Below, piece by piece: positions 1 to 7,456 of a stretch of 39,817 bases of DNA. How positions within the stretch are numbered: position 1 is the stretch's first letter; each line of letters begins with the position of its first letter. The DNA lies in IMG/VR virus record IMGVR_UViG_3300036800_000137, positions 1-39,817 of that record; one strand, written 5' to 3'. The DNA is from a virus. The notes under the pieces were generated by a model. It saw only the letters and a list, made by a program, of their open reading frames with translations. It had not been told where the DNA came from and did no database searches. The position numbers were made by a program, and so were the translations under genes.

Positions 1-187
1 TGCGCTATCTCGCGAGCGAGAAGTGCGCGGTCTGCCACGGATACGGCCGTCGCCGTCTGCGCAGCATGTCGGCGTGCGGATGCGTGTTCCGGAGCGTGGC
101 GCGCATCTCGATCAACGAACTGCATCGACTCCGGAGGGAAGGACCGCACTGGCACTTCAAGCGCTTCAGCCGGGATGCCGAGTATGC
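1..187. repeat. Terminal redundancy, left copy
   Basis: Bases 1-187 match 39631-39817 with six differences, at 128, 166, 167, 169, 173 and 176. Four of these changes, at 128, 169 (within a Ser/Thr codon), 173 and 176, are silent or conservative. Positions 166-167 change Phe to Trp, and 169 contributes Ser to Thr. This fits a circular assembly closed across two co-occurring strains better than a true direct terminal repeat, which would be identical. Confidence 0.9.
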
Positions 188-476
188 GGCCGAGCTGGCG
201 CTGGTCGCCAAACATGAGCTGGACGAGCAGGAACGGATCATCCTCCGCGAGTACTTCATCGCCGGACGGGACTGGCGCATGGTCGAGCGGATGACGAATC
301 TTGGACGCGGCCAGTTCTTTCACGCCGCCTATCGAGCCCAGGTGAAATTCGGCCGGGCCATCGTCGCCCGCGGGCTGTTCCCGCCCCATGCCTATTTCGC
401 GGGCGTGCATTTCCAGCGGCGCGAATGCAACGGCGCATCCATCGCTTATCAGGTGTACCTGCCGGAAGCGGCGTAA
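1..476 (+). CDS. Phage zinc-finger protein, 3' part of a gene that wraps the contig ends
   Basis: The reading frame is open from base 1 and continues in frame from the GTG at 39615 at the other end of the contig, giving a full protein of about 163 residues. The joined N-terminus has a CxxCxGxG motif followed by a CxC, which looks like one DnaJ-type zinc site. The C-terminal half (EYAAELALVAKHEL, then REYFIAGRDW, then GRGQFFHAAYR) resembles, from memory, a widespread uncharacterised phage family usually found among early genes. An internal ATG at 66 would give 136 residues but would lose the CxxC pair. The full gene would overlap the upstream stop by four bases (GTGA), so translation is probably coupled. 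Function is unknown; DNA or RNA binding is an inference from the zinc site. Confidence 0.8.
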   Translation, partial: RYLASEKCAVCHGYGRRRLRSMSACGCVFRSVARISINELHRLRREGPHWHFKRFSRDAEYAAELALVAKHELDEQERIILREYFIAGRDWRMVERMTNLGRGQFFHAAYRAQVKFGRAIVARGLFPPHAYFAGVHFQRRECNGASIAYQVYLPEAA

Positions 477-507
477 GCGAAAGCCGATTTATATAGCGAG
501 TGACCGC

Positions 508-582
508 ATGACCCAGGCACCGAGTACCGGACAGGACTTATCCCCGGATAAGAGAGCCGCCAGGGAAGGCCCGTGGTCATGA
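508..582 (+). CDS. 24-codon leader ORF made of repeat A
   Basis: ATG at 508 opens a 24-residue ORF whose body is almost entirely the 72-bp repeat copy A, including the LSPDK peptide also seen in the sigma factor and NusG-like proteins. Its TGA overlaps the ATG at 579 of the next gene (ATGA), so if translated it would couple to the membrane protein downstream. No strong Shine-Dalgarno sequence is visible. It could be a translated leader or simply a chance frame through the repeat. Confidence 0.35.
   Translation: MTQAPSTGQDLSPDKRAAREGPWS
509..579 (+). repeat. Dyad repeat family, copy A
   Basis: The left arm starts TGACCCAGGC at 509. The central palindrome CTTATCCCCGGATAAG is at 537-552. The right arm ends CCGTGGTCA at 579. 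The left arm lies 28 bases before the palindrome, as in the other copies. It sits just 5' of the start codon at 579, and its right end provides the ATGA junction. It is 71 bp, one base shorter than copies B, C and F. Confidence 0.85.
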
Positions 583-887
583 CCGAATCGCCGCGCCCCC
601 TCTGGAATTCTCCCGTCGCCGCCGCGCTCATCAGCGCGATGCTGGGGGCCTTTGGCGCGTTTACCACCGATCGCGTCACCCAGTCGACCGCGACCGGCTC
701 GACGCAGGCGCGCATCGAAGCGATGGACAGCAAAGTCCGCGATATCGAAGCCACCCTGCGCGACACGCAGGCGCGCTACGTGAGCAAGGACGAATTCACG
801 CAGTTTCTGGGGCAGATCTCGGATATGAAATCCGATATTCGAGAGATCAAAGACGCGCTCCGGACGGACGACCGGAAACCGCGCTGA
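579..887 (+). CDS. Small membrane-anchored coiled-coil protein
   Basis: The 102-residue product has a short N-terminus, one hydrophobic segment (about residues 12-30, SPVAAALISAMLGAFGAF) and then a charged heptad-rich region (ARIEAMDSKVRDIEATLRD and DMKSDIREIKDALR) predicted to form a coiled coil. The ATG at 579 is preferred over the GTG at 573 because it makes an ATGA overlap with the upstream leader frame. The single-pass plus coiled-coil layout is shared with the minus-strand gene at 26317-26514. A role in lysis timing or membrane anchoring is possible but not shown. Confidence 0.7.
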   Translation: MTESPRPLWNSPVAAALISAMLGAFGAFTTDRVTQSTATGSTQARIEAMDSKVRDIEATLRDTQARYVSKDEFTQFLGQISDMKSDIREIKDALRTDDRKPR

Positions 888-906
888 GCAAAACCGACTA
901 ACGAGA

Positions 907-1581
907 TTGAGGGATTTGACCGGGGGCGAGCACTCACGGCCAACCTTATCCCCGGATAAGAGAACCGGCCAGACTTCGCCAGTGGTCAATGTGACCCACA
1001 TGGCGGAGCTGCGCGTCGAGGACGCTGGCCACGAGCGCAGACCGCTGGTGAGCCTTACCCTGGACAAGCCTGACCAGCCCTTCGATGCCAGTGGTCAGTG
1101 GTGGGCCATTCGAACGCGTTCCCGCGCCGAACACGTCGTGGCCGACCGGCTGGCCGGGCAGGATTGCGATGTTTTCCTGCCGCGGTATCTGGAGCCCGTC
1201 GAGTGGTCGGATCGCGTGCATGAGACGCGGCGGCCGCTTTTTCCCGGTTACCTGTTCGCGCGACTGGATCCGCCGCAGAGGGAACGGGCGAACTGCACGC
1301 CGGGCGTGGCGCAGATTCTGGGGGAGCCCATCCCGGCCAGCCAGATCGAGAGCGTCCGGATCGCCGGCGCGGCCACCGGGCACATCACGCCATGCAGCTA
1401 CCGGACAGGGGACCTGGTGCGGATCGAGAGCGGCCCGCTGACGGGATGCATCGGACTGGTCGACCGGCCGTACAAAAACCGGCTGATCCTCCGGATCGAT
1501 CTGCTGCGGCGAGCCATATCGGTCGAGATCGACCGGAGCACACGACTCAGAAGCCTACGCATCACGACACCCGACAAATGA
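907..1581 (+). CDS. NusG/RfaH-like transcription elongation factor
   Basis: From about residue 64 the protein reads WWAIRTRSRAEHVVADRL, then FLPRY, then RRPLFPGYLFARLD. This is the signature of the NusG N-terminal (NGN) domain that binds RNA polymerase. A KOW-like segment follows (GDLVRIESGPLTGCIGLV), then VEID near the C-terminus. The arrangement resembles the specialised RfaH/UpxY paralogues more than housekeeping NusG. These factors suppress pausing or termination in particular operons, so a role in phage operon expression is likely but inferred. The start is unclear: TTG 907 or 916 would translate repeat copies B and F in one frame, while GTG 991 or ATG 1000 would include only F. The NGN domain begins directly after copy F, so the repeat forms the protein's N-terminal extension. 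It ends in an ATGA overlap with the next gene. Confidence 0.82.
   Translation: MRDLTGGEHSRPTLSPDKRTGQTSPVVNVTHMAELRVEDAGHERRPLVSLTLDKPDQPFDASGQWWAIRTRSRAEHVVADRLAGQDCDVFLPRYLEPVEWSDRVHETRRPLFPGYLFARLDPPQRERANCTPGVAQILGEPIPASQIESVRIAGAATGHITPCSYRTGDLVRIESGPLTGCIGLVDRPYKNRLILRIDLLRRAISVEIDRSTRLRSLRITTPDK
917..988 (+). repeat. Dyad repeat family, copy B
   Basis: This copy is exactly 72 bp. It begins TGACCGGGGG, has the palindrome CTTATCCCCGGATAAG at 945-960 and ends GCCAGTGGTCA at 988. It is open in the reading frame of the NusG-like gene (LSPDK), and lies either in its leader or in its extreme N-terminus. Confidence 0.88.
1026..1097 (+). repeat. Dyad repeat family, diverged copy F
   Basis: This 72-bp copy starts TGGCCACGAG, has a degenerate centre CTTACCCTGGACAAG (1054-1068, one base shorter) and ends with an intact GCCAGTGGTCA at 1097. 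It encodes LDKPDQPFDASGQ, close to the LSPDKADQPSDASGQ encoded by copy C inside the sigma factor. It abuts the conserved WWAIRTRSR start of the NGN domain, so it is coding here. Its divergence suggests an older insertion. Confidence 0.8.
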
Positions 1582-1730
1582 GCAAACTGAGCCACGGCGG
1601 AGATCTGGAATGGGCGACCTGGAAGCGCGGCGAAAAGATCTTCTCGATCCCCGCCGCGAAGCAGCAGGACGGAGCTGACGAAGCGAAAGCCCCGCGGCCC
1701 GAGGATTACACGTTCGTAGGACGCCGATGA
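1578..1730 (+). CDS. Small hypothetical phage protein (50 aa)
   Basis: ATG at 1578 overlaps the stop of the NusG-like gene (ATGA), and its own TGA overlaps the next ATG at 1727. The 50-residue product is hydrophilic (MSKLSHGGDLEWATWKRGEK, ending EDYTFVGRR) with no recognisable motif. Support comes from the two coupled junctions and the absence of any other candidate on either strand. Confidence 0.6.
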   Translation: MSKLSHGGDLEWATWKRGEKIFSIPAAKQQDGADEAKAPRPEDYTFVGRR

Positions 1731-1876
1731 ACATATACAAAGTTAAAGCCGTTATCATGTGCCTCGCGCGGATCGCGCTGGTCGCTGCTTTCTGTGTTGC
1801 GGTCTACAGACACGACTGGATCACGGCAGGCCTCGCGCTCATCGCCGGCGTCGACGTGAAGATCGACGTCAAATAA
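1727..1876 (+). CDS. Small single-pass membrane protein (49 aa)
   Basis: ATG at 1727 overlaps the upstream stop (ATGA), and the TAA at 1874-1876 is followed immediately by the next ATG. The product starts MNIYKVKAVIMCLARIALVA and has one or two hydrophobic stretches (about residues 8-24 and 31-42), suggesting membrane insertion. Function is unknown. Its 5' end is less GC-rich than the neighbours. Confidence 0.55.
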   Translation: MNIYKVKAVIMCLARIALVAAFCVAVYRHDWITAGLALIAGVDVKIDVK

Positions 1877-2110
1877 ATGAGCCAGCGGCGCGCCAGGCCC
1901 CGGCTGATGCGGCGGCCCGAGAACGTCGAGGCCAGACGCGTCGCGGCGTGCATCGAAACGCCGGCCGATCTCGAAGAGATGCTGGCCAGCCTGCCGAACG
2001 ACAAGCAGCGAGCCAAAGCCGCGAACCTGCTTATGCCGCACCTGCCGCAGTTCATCTCGAAACGCGGGACACGCCTCGTGGTCCGCATTTCCGACGCCCC
2101 AGCACAGTGA
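1877..2110 (+). CDS. Hypothetical basic protein (77 aa)
   Basis: The gene begins one base after the preceding stop and ends in a GTGA overlap with the methyltransferase start. The product is basic at the N-terminus (SQRRARPRLMRRPE), with an amphipathic middle (ADLEEMLASLPNDKQRAKAANLLMPHLP). It resembles small proteins often found beside phage terminase or methylase genes, but I do not recognise a family. Confidence 0.6.
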   Translation: MSQRRARPRLMRRPENVEARRVAACIETPADLEEMLASLPNDKQRAKAANLLMPHLPQFISKRGTRLVVRISDAPAQ

Positions 2111-3471
2111 AGAAAAAACCCACCACCGAAGCCGGCCTGCTGGTCGAGTTGTGGCCGATTGACCGGCCGCGGCCCTACGAGAAGAACGCGCGCCGGCTGA
2201 GCGATCGCGCCGTGGACGTGCTGGCGGCGAGCCTGCGCGAATTCGGATGGCGGCAGCCCATCGTCGTGGACGCGGACGGCGTGATCATCGCCGGGCACAC
2301 GCGGCTGCTGGCCGCGCGGAAACTCGGCATGGAGACGGTCCCGGTACACGTGGCCACCGGCCTGACGCCGGCGCAGGTTCGCGCCTACCGGCTGATGGAC
2401 AACCGTTCGGCCGAAGAGACGTCGTGGGACGCCAGCCTGCTCGAGGAGGAGATCGCGGAACTGCAGCAGCTCGAGGCGGACCTGAGCCTGACCGGTTTCT
2501 CGGAATTCGAGCTCGAGAAGCTGCTGCAGGACAGCCCGAAAAGCGACGAGGACAGCGCGCCCGAGGCCCCGGCCATCGCCGTGAGCAGGCCTGGCGATAT
2601 GTGGCTATTGGGCAACCACAGGCTGCTGGCTGGCGACGCCACGGACACGGAAGCCGTGGCGCGGCTGATTGCCGGCAGGAAGGCGGATCTGGTGGTCACC
2701 GACCCCGCCGACCAGGTGGACGGGGAGGAGCCGGAAAGCGAAGAGGTCGCGACCGCGCTGGCGACGGAGCTGGCGACAGACGAGCGCGCAGACCTGGTTT
2801 TTACAGACCCGCCCTATAACGTCGATTACCAGGGCTACACGAAGAAGAAGCTGAAGATCCAGAAGGACAACATGACGCGCGAGGAGTTCGCGAAATTCCT
2901 GCGCGCCGCCTTCGCGAGCTACGCCGGCGCCATCAAGCCCGCGGCCAGCGTCTATGTTTGCCACGCCGCGATGAATCAGCGCGAGTTTCAGGACGCCATG
3001 GAAGCGGCCGGCCTCGAAGTGCGCTGCCAGATCATCTGGGCCAAGAATATTTTCGCCTGGGGATTCGGCCGCTACAAGTGGCAGCACGAGCCCATCTTCT
3101 ACGCCCACAAGCAGGGCACCCCGGACAAGTGGTTCGGCGACAAGACCCAGTCAACGCTGTGGCAGGCCGCGAAGCCGGCCGCGAACCGCATGCACCCCAC
3201 GATGAAGCCCATCGAGCTGATCGAGCATGCGCTCGAAAATTCGAGCCAGCCGGGCGGCGTCGTGCTCGATCTGTTCGGCGGATCCGGATCCACGCTGATC
3301 GCGTGCGAGAAGCACGGACGCCGGGCCCGGCTGATGGAGCTGGACCCGCGCTATGCCGACGTGATCGTCGTGCGCTGGGAGCAGTACACCGGCCGGAAGG
3401 CCCGGCTGGAGGACGGCCGCGAATTCGCGGACGTGGCGAAGGAGCGGGCGAATGCCGAAGACCGTACTTAA
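2107..3471 (+). CDS. ParB-domain DNA methyltransferase (N4/N6 type)
   Basis: The GTG at 2107 overlaps the upstream stop (GTGA). Residues about 10-110 form a ParB/Srx-like N-terminal domain (VVDADGVIIAGHTRLLAA, then LMDNRSAEE). The C-terminal part is an amino-methyltransferase of the beta-class order: the catalytic TDPPYN (motif IV) comes first, at about residue 234, and the cofactor-binding DLFGGSGST (motif I) later, at about residue 388. HPTMKP lies before motif I. Such enzymes methylate adenine or cytosine amino groups and usually protect phage DNA from host restriction. Oddly, motif IV is preceded 34 codons earlier by a defective copy (DLVVTDPAD at about 2689) separated by an acidic stretch, so the active-site region looks partly duplicated. 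The second copy is intact and activity is plausible. The gene leads directly into the packaging genes. Confidence 0.9.
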   Translation: MKKKPTTEAGLLVELWPIDRPRPYEKNARRLSDRAVDVLAASLREFGWRQPIVVDADGVIIAGHTRLLAARKLGMETVPVHVATGLTPAQVRAYRLMDNRSAEETSWDASLLEEEIAELQQLEADLSLTGFSEFELEKLLQDSPKSDEDSAPEAPAIAVSRPGDMWLLGNHRLLAGDATDTEAVARLIAGRKADLVVTDPADQVDGEEPESEEVATALATELATDERADLVFTDPPYNVDYQGYTKKKLKIQKDNMTREEFAKFLRAAFASYAGAIKPAASVYVCHAAMNQREFQDAMEAAGLEVRCQIIWAKNIFAWGFGRYKWQHEPIFYAHKQGTPDKWFGDKTQSTLWQAAKPAANRMHPTMKPIELIEHALENSSQPGGVVLDLFGGSGSTLIACEKHGRRARLMELDPRYADVIVVRWEQYTGRKARLEDGREFADVAKERANAEDRT

Positions 3472-3850
3472 GAAACACCGGGCATTCATCGGGGCCTTCA
3501 AGGCCAGTTACAGCATCAGCGAGGCGGCGAAAGCCGTGGGGATCGATCGCAGCGTGCATTACGACTGGCTGCGCGACGTCCCGGGCTACCGGGAGGCCTT
3601 CGAGGAAGCGAAGGAAGAAGCCACCCAGACCCTCGAAGATGAAGCCACGCGGCGCGCCACGAAAGGCGTCACCGAAGGCGTGTTTTACAAGGGCAAGCCC
3701 GTGGGCCTGAAGCGCGTTTATTCGGACGCGCTGCTGATGTTTCTGTTACGCGGGGCGCGGCCCGCGAAATACCGCACCGGCGTGGAAGTATCGGGCCCGG
3801 ACGGCGGCCCCGTCGAGAGCGCACTCACCGTGACGTTCGTCAAGCCTTGA
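3452..3850 (+). CDS. Putative terminase small subunit
   Basis: This 132-residue protein has an N-terminal helix-turn-helix (about residues 20-45, SISEAAKAVGIDRSVHYDWLR), an acidic helical middle (REAFEEAKEEATQTLEDEA) and a C-terminal part with SDALLMFLLRGARPAKYR, typical of small-terminase-like phage proteins. It lies directly 5' of the large terminase and overlaps it by four bases (TTGA). It would recognise phage DNA and load the packaging motor. The 5' end overlaps the methyltransferase by 20 bases. Assignment rests on the HTH and on position. Confidence 0.8.
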   Translation: MPKTVLKKHRAFIGAFKASYSISEAAKAVGIDRSVHYDWLRDVPGYREAFEEAKEEATQTLEDEATRRATKGVTEGVFYKGKPVGLKRVYSDALLMFLLRGARPAKYRTGVEVSGPDGGPVESALTVTFVKP

Positions 3851-5106
3851 ATGCCGAATTTCCCGAGAAGCTTGCATTCCTGTTCGAGCCCGCCCGGTAC
3901 AAGGGAGCCTATGGAGGGCGCGGATCGGCCAAAAGCTGGTCGTTTGCGCGCGCGCTGCTGGTGCAGGGCGCGAGCCGGAATCTTCGCATTCTGTGCGCAC
4001 GCGAGACGCAGAAGTCGATCGCGGACTCGGTGCACAAGCTTCTTGAAGACCAGATCCGCAAGCTGGAGCTGGCGCGCTTTTACGACGTGCAGAAGGCGGC
4101 GATCCGGGGCGCGACCGGGACCGAGATCATCTTCGCCGGCCTGAAACACAACGTCGACAACATCAAATCGCTCGAAGGCTGCGACATCGTGTGGGTCGAG
4201 GAAGCGCAGACCGTCAGCCGGGCCAGCTGGGAAAAGCTGATCCCCACGATTCGAAAAGAAGGCTCGGAGATCTGGGCCAGCTTCAATCCGGAACTGGAAA
4301 CCGACGACACCTATCAGCGCTGGGTGGTGAACCCGCCGCCCAATTCGAGGATCGTCAAAGTCAATTACACCGATAACCCGTGGTTCCCCGACGTGCTGAG
4401 AGCTGAAGCCGAACATCTGCGCGAGACCGATCCCGCGGCCTTCCACCACATCTGGGAAGGCCATCCGAAGTCGGTCGCGGAAGGCGCGATCTACGCGAAC
4501 GAGATCCGGGCGGCCGAGAGCGAGGCGCGCATCACGCGCGTCCCTTACGACCCGACGCTGCCCGTGCATACGTTCTGGGATCTGGGCTTCGGGGATGCCA
4601 CCAGCGTCTGGTTTGCGCAGACGGCCGGCCGCGAGTTTCACCTGATCGATTTCCTCGAGGGCACACGCAAGCCCATCGAGCATTACCTGCGGGAGATGCA
4701 GAACCGGCCGTATCTGTACGGCACGTTCTACCTCCCTCACGATGCCCGGGCGAAGGAACTCGGGAGCGGCCGATCGATTGAAGAGCTGATCCGCGCGCAG
4801 GGGCGCACGGTGCAGATCGTCGCGATGCTGAGCGTCAACGATGGCATCAACGCGGCGCGAACGATCTTCCGGCAGTGCTGGTTCGACGAGAACAAATGCG
4901 CGGACGGCCTGCAATCGCTCAGGCATTACCGCTGGGGCGAAACCGCGGCGGGCCTCGCCACGCGCCAGCCCATACACGACTGGGCGAGCCACGCCGCGGA
5001 CGCGTTCCGCTATTTCGCGGTCGCGATCCAGACGCCCGAGCGCGAGATCCAGGAGGCGCGGCGGGAACACGAGCTGGTGACTTCCGATGACGCCTGGATG
5101 GCCTGA
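3847..5106 (+). CDS. Terminase large subunit
   Basis: The 419-residue packaging motor has a Walker A loop GGRGSAKS at residues 23-30, a Walker B strand DIVWVEE at about 113-119 and a C-terminal RNase H-like nuclease region beginning TFWDLGFGDATSVW, with a late acidic pair in HAADAFRY. It belongs to the Terminase_3/PBSX-like branch that drives headful packaging in several P22-like podoviruses. The TTG at 3847 is chosen because it gives the TTGA overlap and keeps the N-terminus ahead of Walker A. It would assemble with the small subunit on the portal at 5265-7346. Confidence 0.95.
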   Translation: MNAEFPEKLAFLFEPARYKGAYGGRGSAKSWSFARALLVQGASRNLRILCARETQKSIADSVHKLLEDQIRKLELARFYDVQKAAIRGATGTEIIFAGLKHNVDNIKSLEGCDIVWVEEAQTVSRASWEKLIPTIRKEGSEIWASFNPELETDDTYQRWVVNPPPNSRIVKVNYTDNPWFPDVLRAEAEHLRETDPAAFHHIWEGHPKSVAEGAIYANEIRAAESEARITRVPYDPTLPVHTFWDLGFGDATSVWFAQTAGREFHLIDFLEGTRKPIEHYLREMQNRPYLYGTFYLPHDARAKELGSGRSIEELIRAQGRTVQIVAMLSVNDGINAARTIFRQCWFDENKCADGLQSLRHYRWGETAAGLATRQPIHDWASHAADAFRYFAVAIQTPEREIQEARREHELVTSDDAWMA

Positions 5107-5110
5107 ATTT

Positions 5111-5257
5111 ATGAAAACACCCAAACCCGCAGCACCGAAGATCCCGCGCGCGCCGAAGCCGGCCGCGATCGAATCGCCGTATCAGCCGAAGGCCGATCCA
5201 AAAATTGACCCGGAGCGGATGCTGCATCCCTCCTTCTTCAACACCAAACGCAAATAG
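5111..5257 (+). CDS. Small proline/lysine-rich protein (48 aa)
   Basis: ATG at 5111 opens a 48-residue ORF between the terminase and portal genes. It starts MKTPKPAAPKIPRAPKPAA and ends HPSFFNTKRK, so it is basic and proline-rich with no fold that I recognise. It fills the only gap between the two genes on the same strand. Small ORFs at this position are common in related phages. Confidence 0.6.
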   Translation: MKTPKPAAPKIPRAPKPAAIESPYQPKADPKIDPERMLHPSFFNTKRK

Positions 5258-5264
5258 CTTTCGC

Positions 5265-7346
5265 ATGAGCCAGACCGGCGACGACTTTTTCAAGACCCTC
5301 CGCGACCGCTTTACCTACGGGCTCGCGTTCGACTCGAGCGACCGCAGGGAAGCCGAGCAGGACGCGAAGTTCGCGGCCGGCGACCAGTGGGATCCGGCGG
5401 TGCGCAAGGCGCGGAAGAAGCGGCCTGTATTGACGGAGAACCGCCTCGCGGCCAGCGTCTCGCAGGTAGTCAATGACGGGCGCCAGAACAAGCCCGCGAT
5501 CCTCACGGTGCCGATGGATGAAGGCACGCCCGAGACGGCCGAGTACTTCGAAGGGCGCATCCGCCACGTCGAATATGAGTGCGACGCGGACGAAGCCTAC
5601 GACACGGCGCGGCGCGCGCAGACCGTGAGCGGGCGCGGCTGGATCCGCGTCACGACGAAGTACAAAAAAGGCAAATCGGGCGAGCAGGAAATCTCGATCG
5701 AGCCCATCCGCAACCAGTTCAGCGTCGTTTGCGATCCGAACGCGACGCGCTACGACCGCAGCGATTCGAGATGGAAGTTCGTCATCCGCACGATGAGCCG
5801 CGAGGCCTTTATCGAGGAATTCGGCGAGACGAAAGCCATTCGGCAGTTCGACTCCGAGGGCATCAATCCGGCGCCGTCGTGGTTCGGACTCGGCGCGGAC
5901 GGCCGAAGCGTGCAGGTCGCCGACTATTACACGCGCGAGGAAGACGAGGACGGCGAAAGCACCGTAAAAATCTACTGCACCAACGGCGCCGAGATCCTCG
6001 ACGAGACGGACTGGATCGGCTCGACGATCCCCGTGATTCCCTTCTGGGGCGAGGAGGACGTGGTCGAGGGCGAGCGCCGAACATATTCGCTGGTACGCCA
6101 CGCGAAGGACGCGCAGCGCCTGGTGAATCTGTACGTGAGCAATATCGCGGAGCAGATCGGCCAGATGCCGAAAACGCCGTATCTCGCGGCCGAGGGGCAG
6201 ATTGCGGGGCGCGAGGCGGAATGGGAAACGATCAACGAAGTCCAGCGCGCCGTGGTGCAGTACAAGACGCGCTCGACCACGGGCGAGCCCGTGGGACCGC
6301 CCCAGCGCAACGTGGCCGAGCCGCCGATTCAGGCGCTGGTCGCGGGCTATCTGCAGGCCGTGGACGCGGTCAAGGCCGCGATGGGCATCTTCGACGCCTC
6401 GCTCGGGGCGAGAAGCAATGAGACTTCAGGGCTCGCCATCAACGCGCGCAAAAAAGAAGGCGACGAAACCAACTTCCACTTCGCGGATAACGAGGCGCGA
6501 TCGCGCAAGCGGTTAGGGCGCATTCTGCTCGAGATCATTCCGATTATCGACGGGACCGAACCAGCGCATAAGCCCGTGCGGACGCTCGACGGCAAGGTGA
6601 AGATGACGCCGATCAATCAGGCGTACGCCCACCCGAAGACCGGCCAGCCCGTGATGCACGATATGAGCGCGCCCGGCGACTACGGGATCGCGATCAAGGA
6701 AGGAACCAGCTACGCCAGCCAGCGGGAAGCCGAGAACCAGCGCCAGGGCGAGCTGATCCAGGCGGTTCCGGAACTGATGTGGGTGATCGGAGATCTCTAT
6801 TTCCGGACCAGCGACACGCCCGGCGCGGAGATGATCGCGGACCGCATGGAGCGCGCGATCGCGATGCGGGCGCCAGGTTTGGTCGACGGCGGCCAGGACG
6901 CACAGAAGCAGCTCGGCATGGCGAAGGCGCAGATGGCGCAAATGACGCAGCAGAACCAGCTCCTGACCGGCGAAGTACATAAGCTCTCGGGGATCCTCGA
7001 GTCGAAAGCGGCCGAGACCGCGAGCCGGGAGCGCATCGCGCAACTCGAGATCGCGTCGAAAGAGCGGATCGCGGCGCTCAATTCCTGGACTACGGTCCGC
7101 GGCGCGGAAGTGAAAGCGAAGCTGGCCGAGGGAATCGCCGCGGCCGACAGAGACGCCGAGCGCCTCGAAAACATGTTCGACCGGGCGCACGACACCGGGC
7201 TCGCGGCCATGCAGCACGCGCAGACGGTCCAGCAGGCCGGCCAGGCGCAACAGCATCAGGCGGCGATGCAGGAAAGCCAGCAGAACAACGCGGCCGACAT
7301 GCAGGACGCGGCGGCGCAGCAGCAACAGCTACCTGAAGCAGCCTAA
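5265..7346 (+). CDS. Portal protein (P22 gp1-like)
   Basis: The 693-residue product looks like a P22-type portal. It has an early AAGDQW and TENRLAASVSQVVNDGRQNKP, a central region with NLYVSNIAEQIGQMPKTPY, then SGLAINARKKEGD and later GDYGIAIKEGTSYASQREA. The C-terminal 130 residues are Gln/Ala-rich and probably helical, like the barrel extension of P22 portal. The ring forms the packaging and ejection channel at one capsid vertex. The ATG at 5265 is preferred to an in-frame start 60 bases upstream, which would overlap the small gene before it. Family length is about 700 residues, so the gene is complete. Confidence 0.92.
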   Translation: MSQTGDDFFKTLRDRFTYGLAFDSSDRREAEQDAKFAAGDQWDPAVRKARKKRPVLTENRLAASVSQVVNDGRQNKPAILTVPMDEGTPETAEYFEGRIRHVEYECDADEAYDTARRAQTVSGRGWIRVTTKYKKGKSGEQEISIEPIRNQFSVVCDPNATRYDRSDSRWKFVIRTMSREAFIEEFGETKAIRQFDSEGINPAPSWFGLGADGRSVQVADYYTREEDEDGESTVKIYCTNGAEILDETDWIGSTIPVIPFWGEEDVVEGERRTYSLVRHAKDAQRLVNLYVSNIAEQIGQMPKTPYLAAEGQIAGREAEWETINEVQRAVVQYKTRSTTGEPVGPPQRNVAEPPIQALVAGYLQAVDAVKAAMGIFDASLGARSNETSGLAINARKKEGDETNFHFADNEARSRKRLGRILLEIIPIIDGTEPAHKPVRTLDGKVKMTPINQAYAHPKTGQPVMHDMSAPGDYGIAIKEGTSYASQREAENQRQGELIQAVPELMWVIGDLYFRTSDTPGAEMIADRMERAIAMRAPGLVDGGQDAQKQLGMAKAQMAQMTQQNQLLTGEVHKLSGILESKAAETASRERIAQLEIASKERIAALNSWTTVRGAEVKAKLAEGIAAADRDAERLENMFDRAHDTGLAAMQHAQTVQQAGQAQQHQAAMQESQQNNAADMQDAAAQQQQLPEAA

Positions 7347-7456
7347 GCCTCTACAAGTTTGCAGTAAAGCCCTCACGGCGGGGCCAAACACCGCGCTTCC
7401 GAGTAACCCCAAACAACGCCCTCACGGCCGGGCTCACAGACCGCGCTCAAGGACCA

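Noticed and set aside
1-187. True direct terminal repeats of a T7-like genome
   Set aside because: Six mismatches between the ends and a gene that reads across the junction fit a circular assembly better.
1759-2106. Longer N-terminus for the methyltransferase
   Set aside because: The frame is open but overlaps two small genes with coupled starts. The ParB-like domain begins after GTG 2107.
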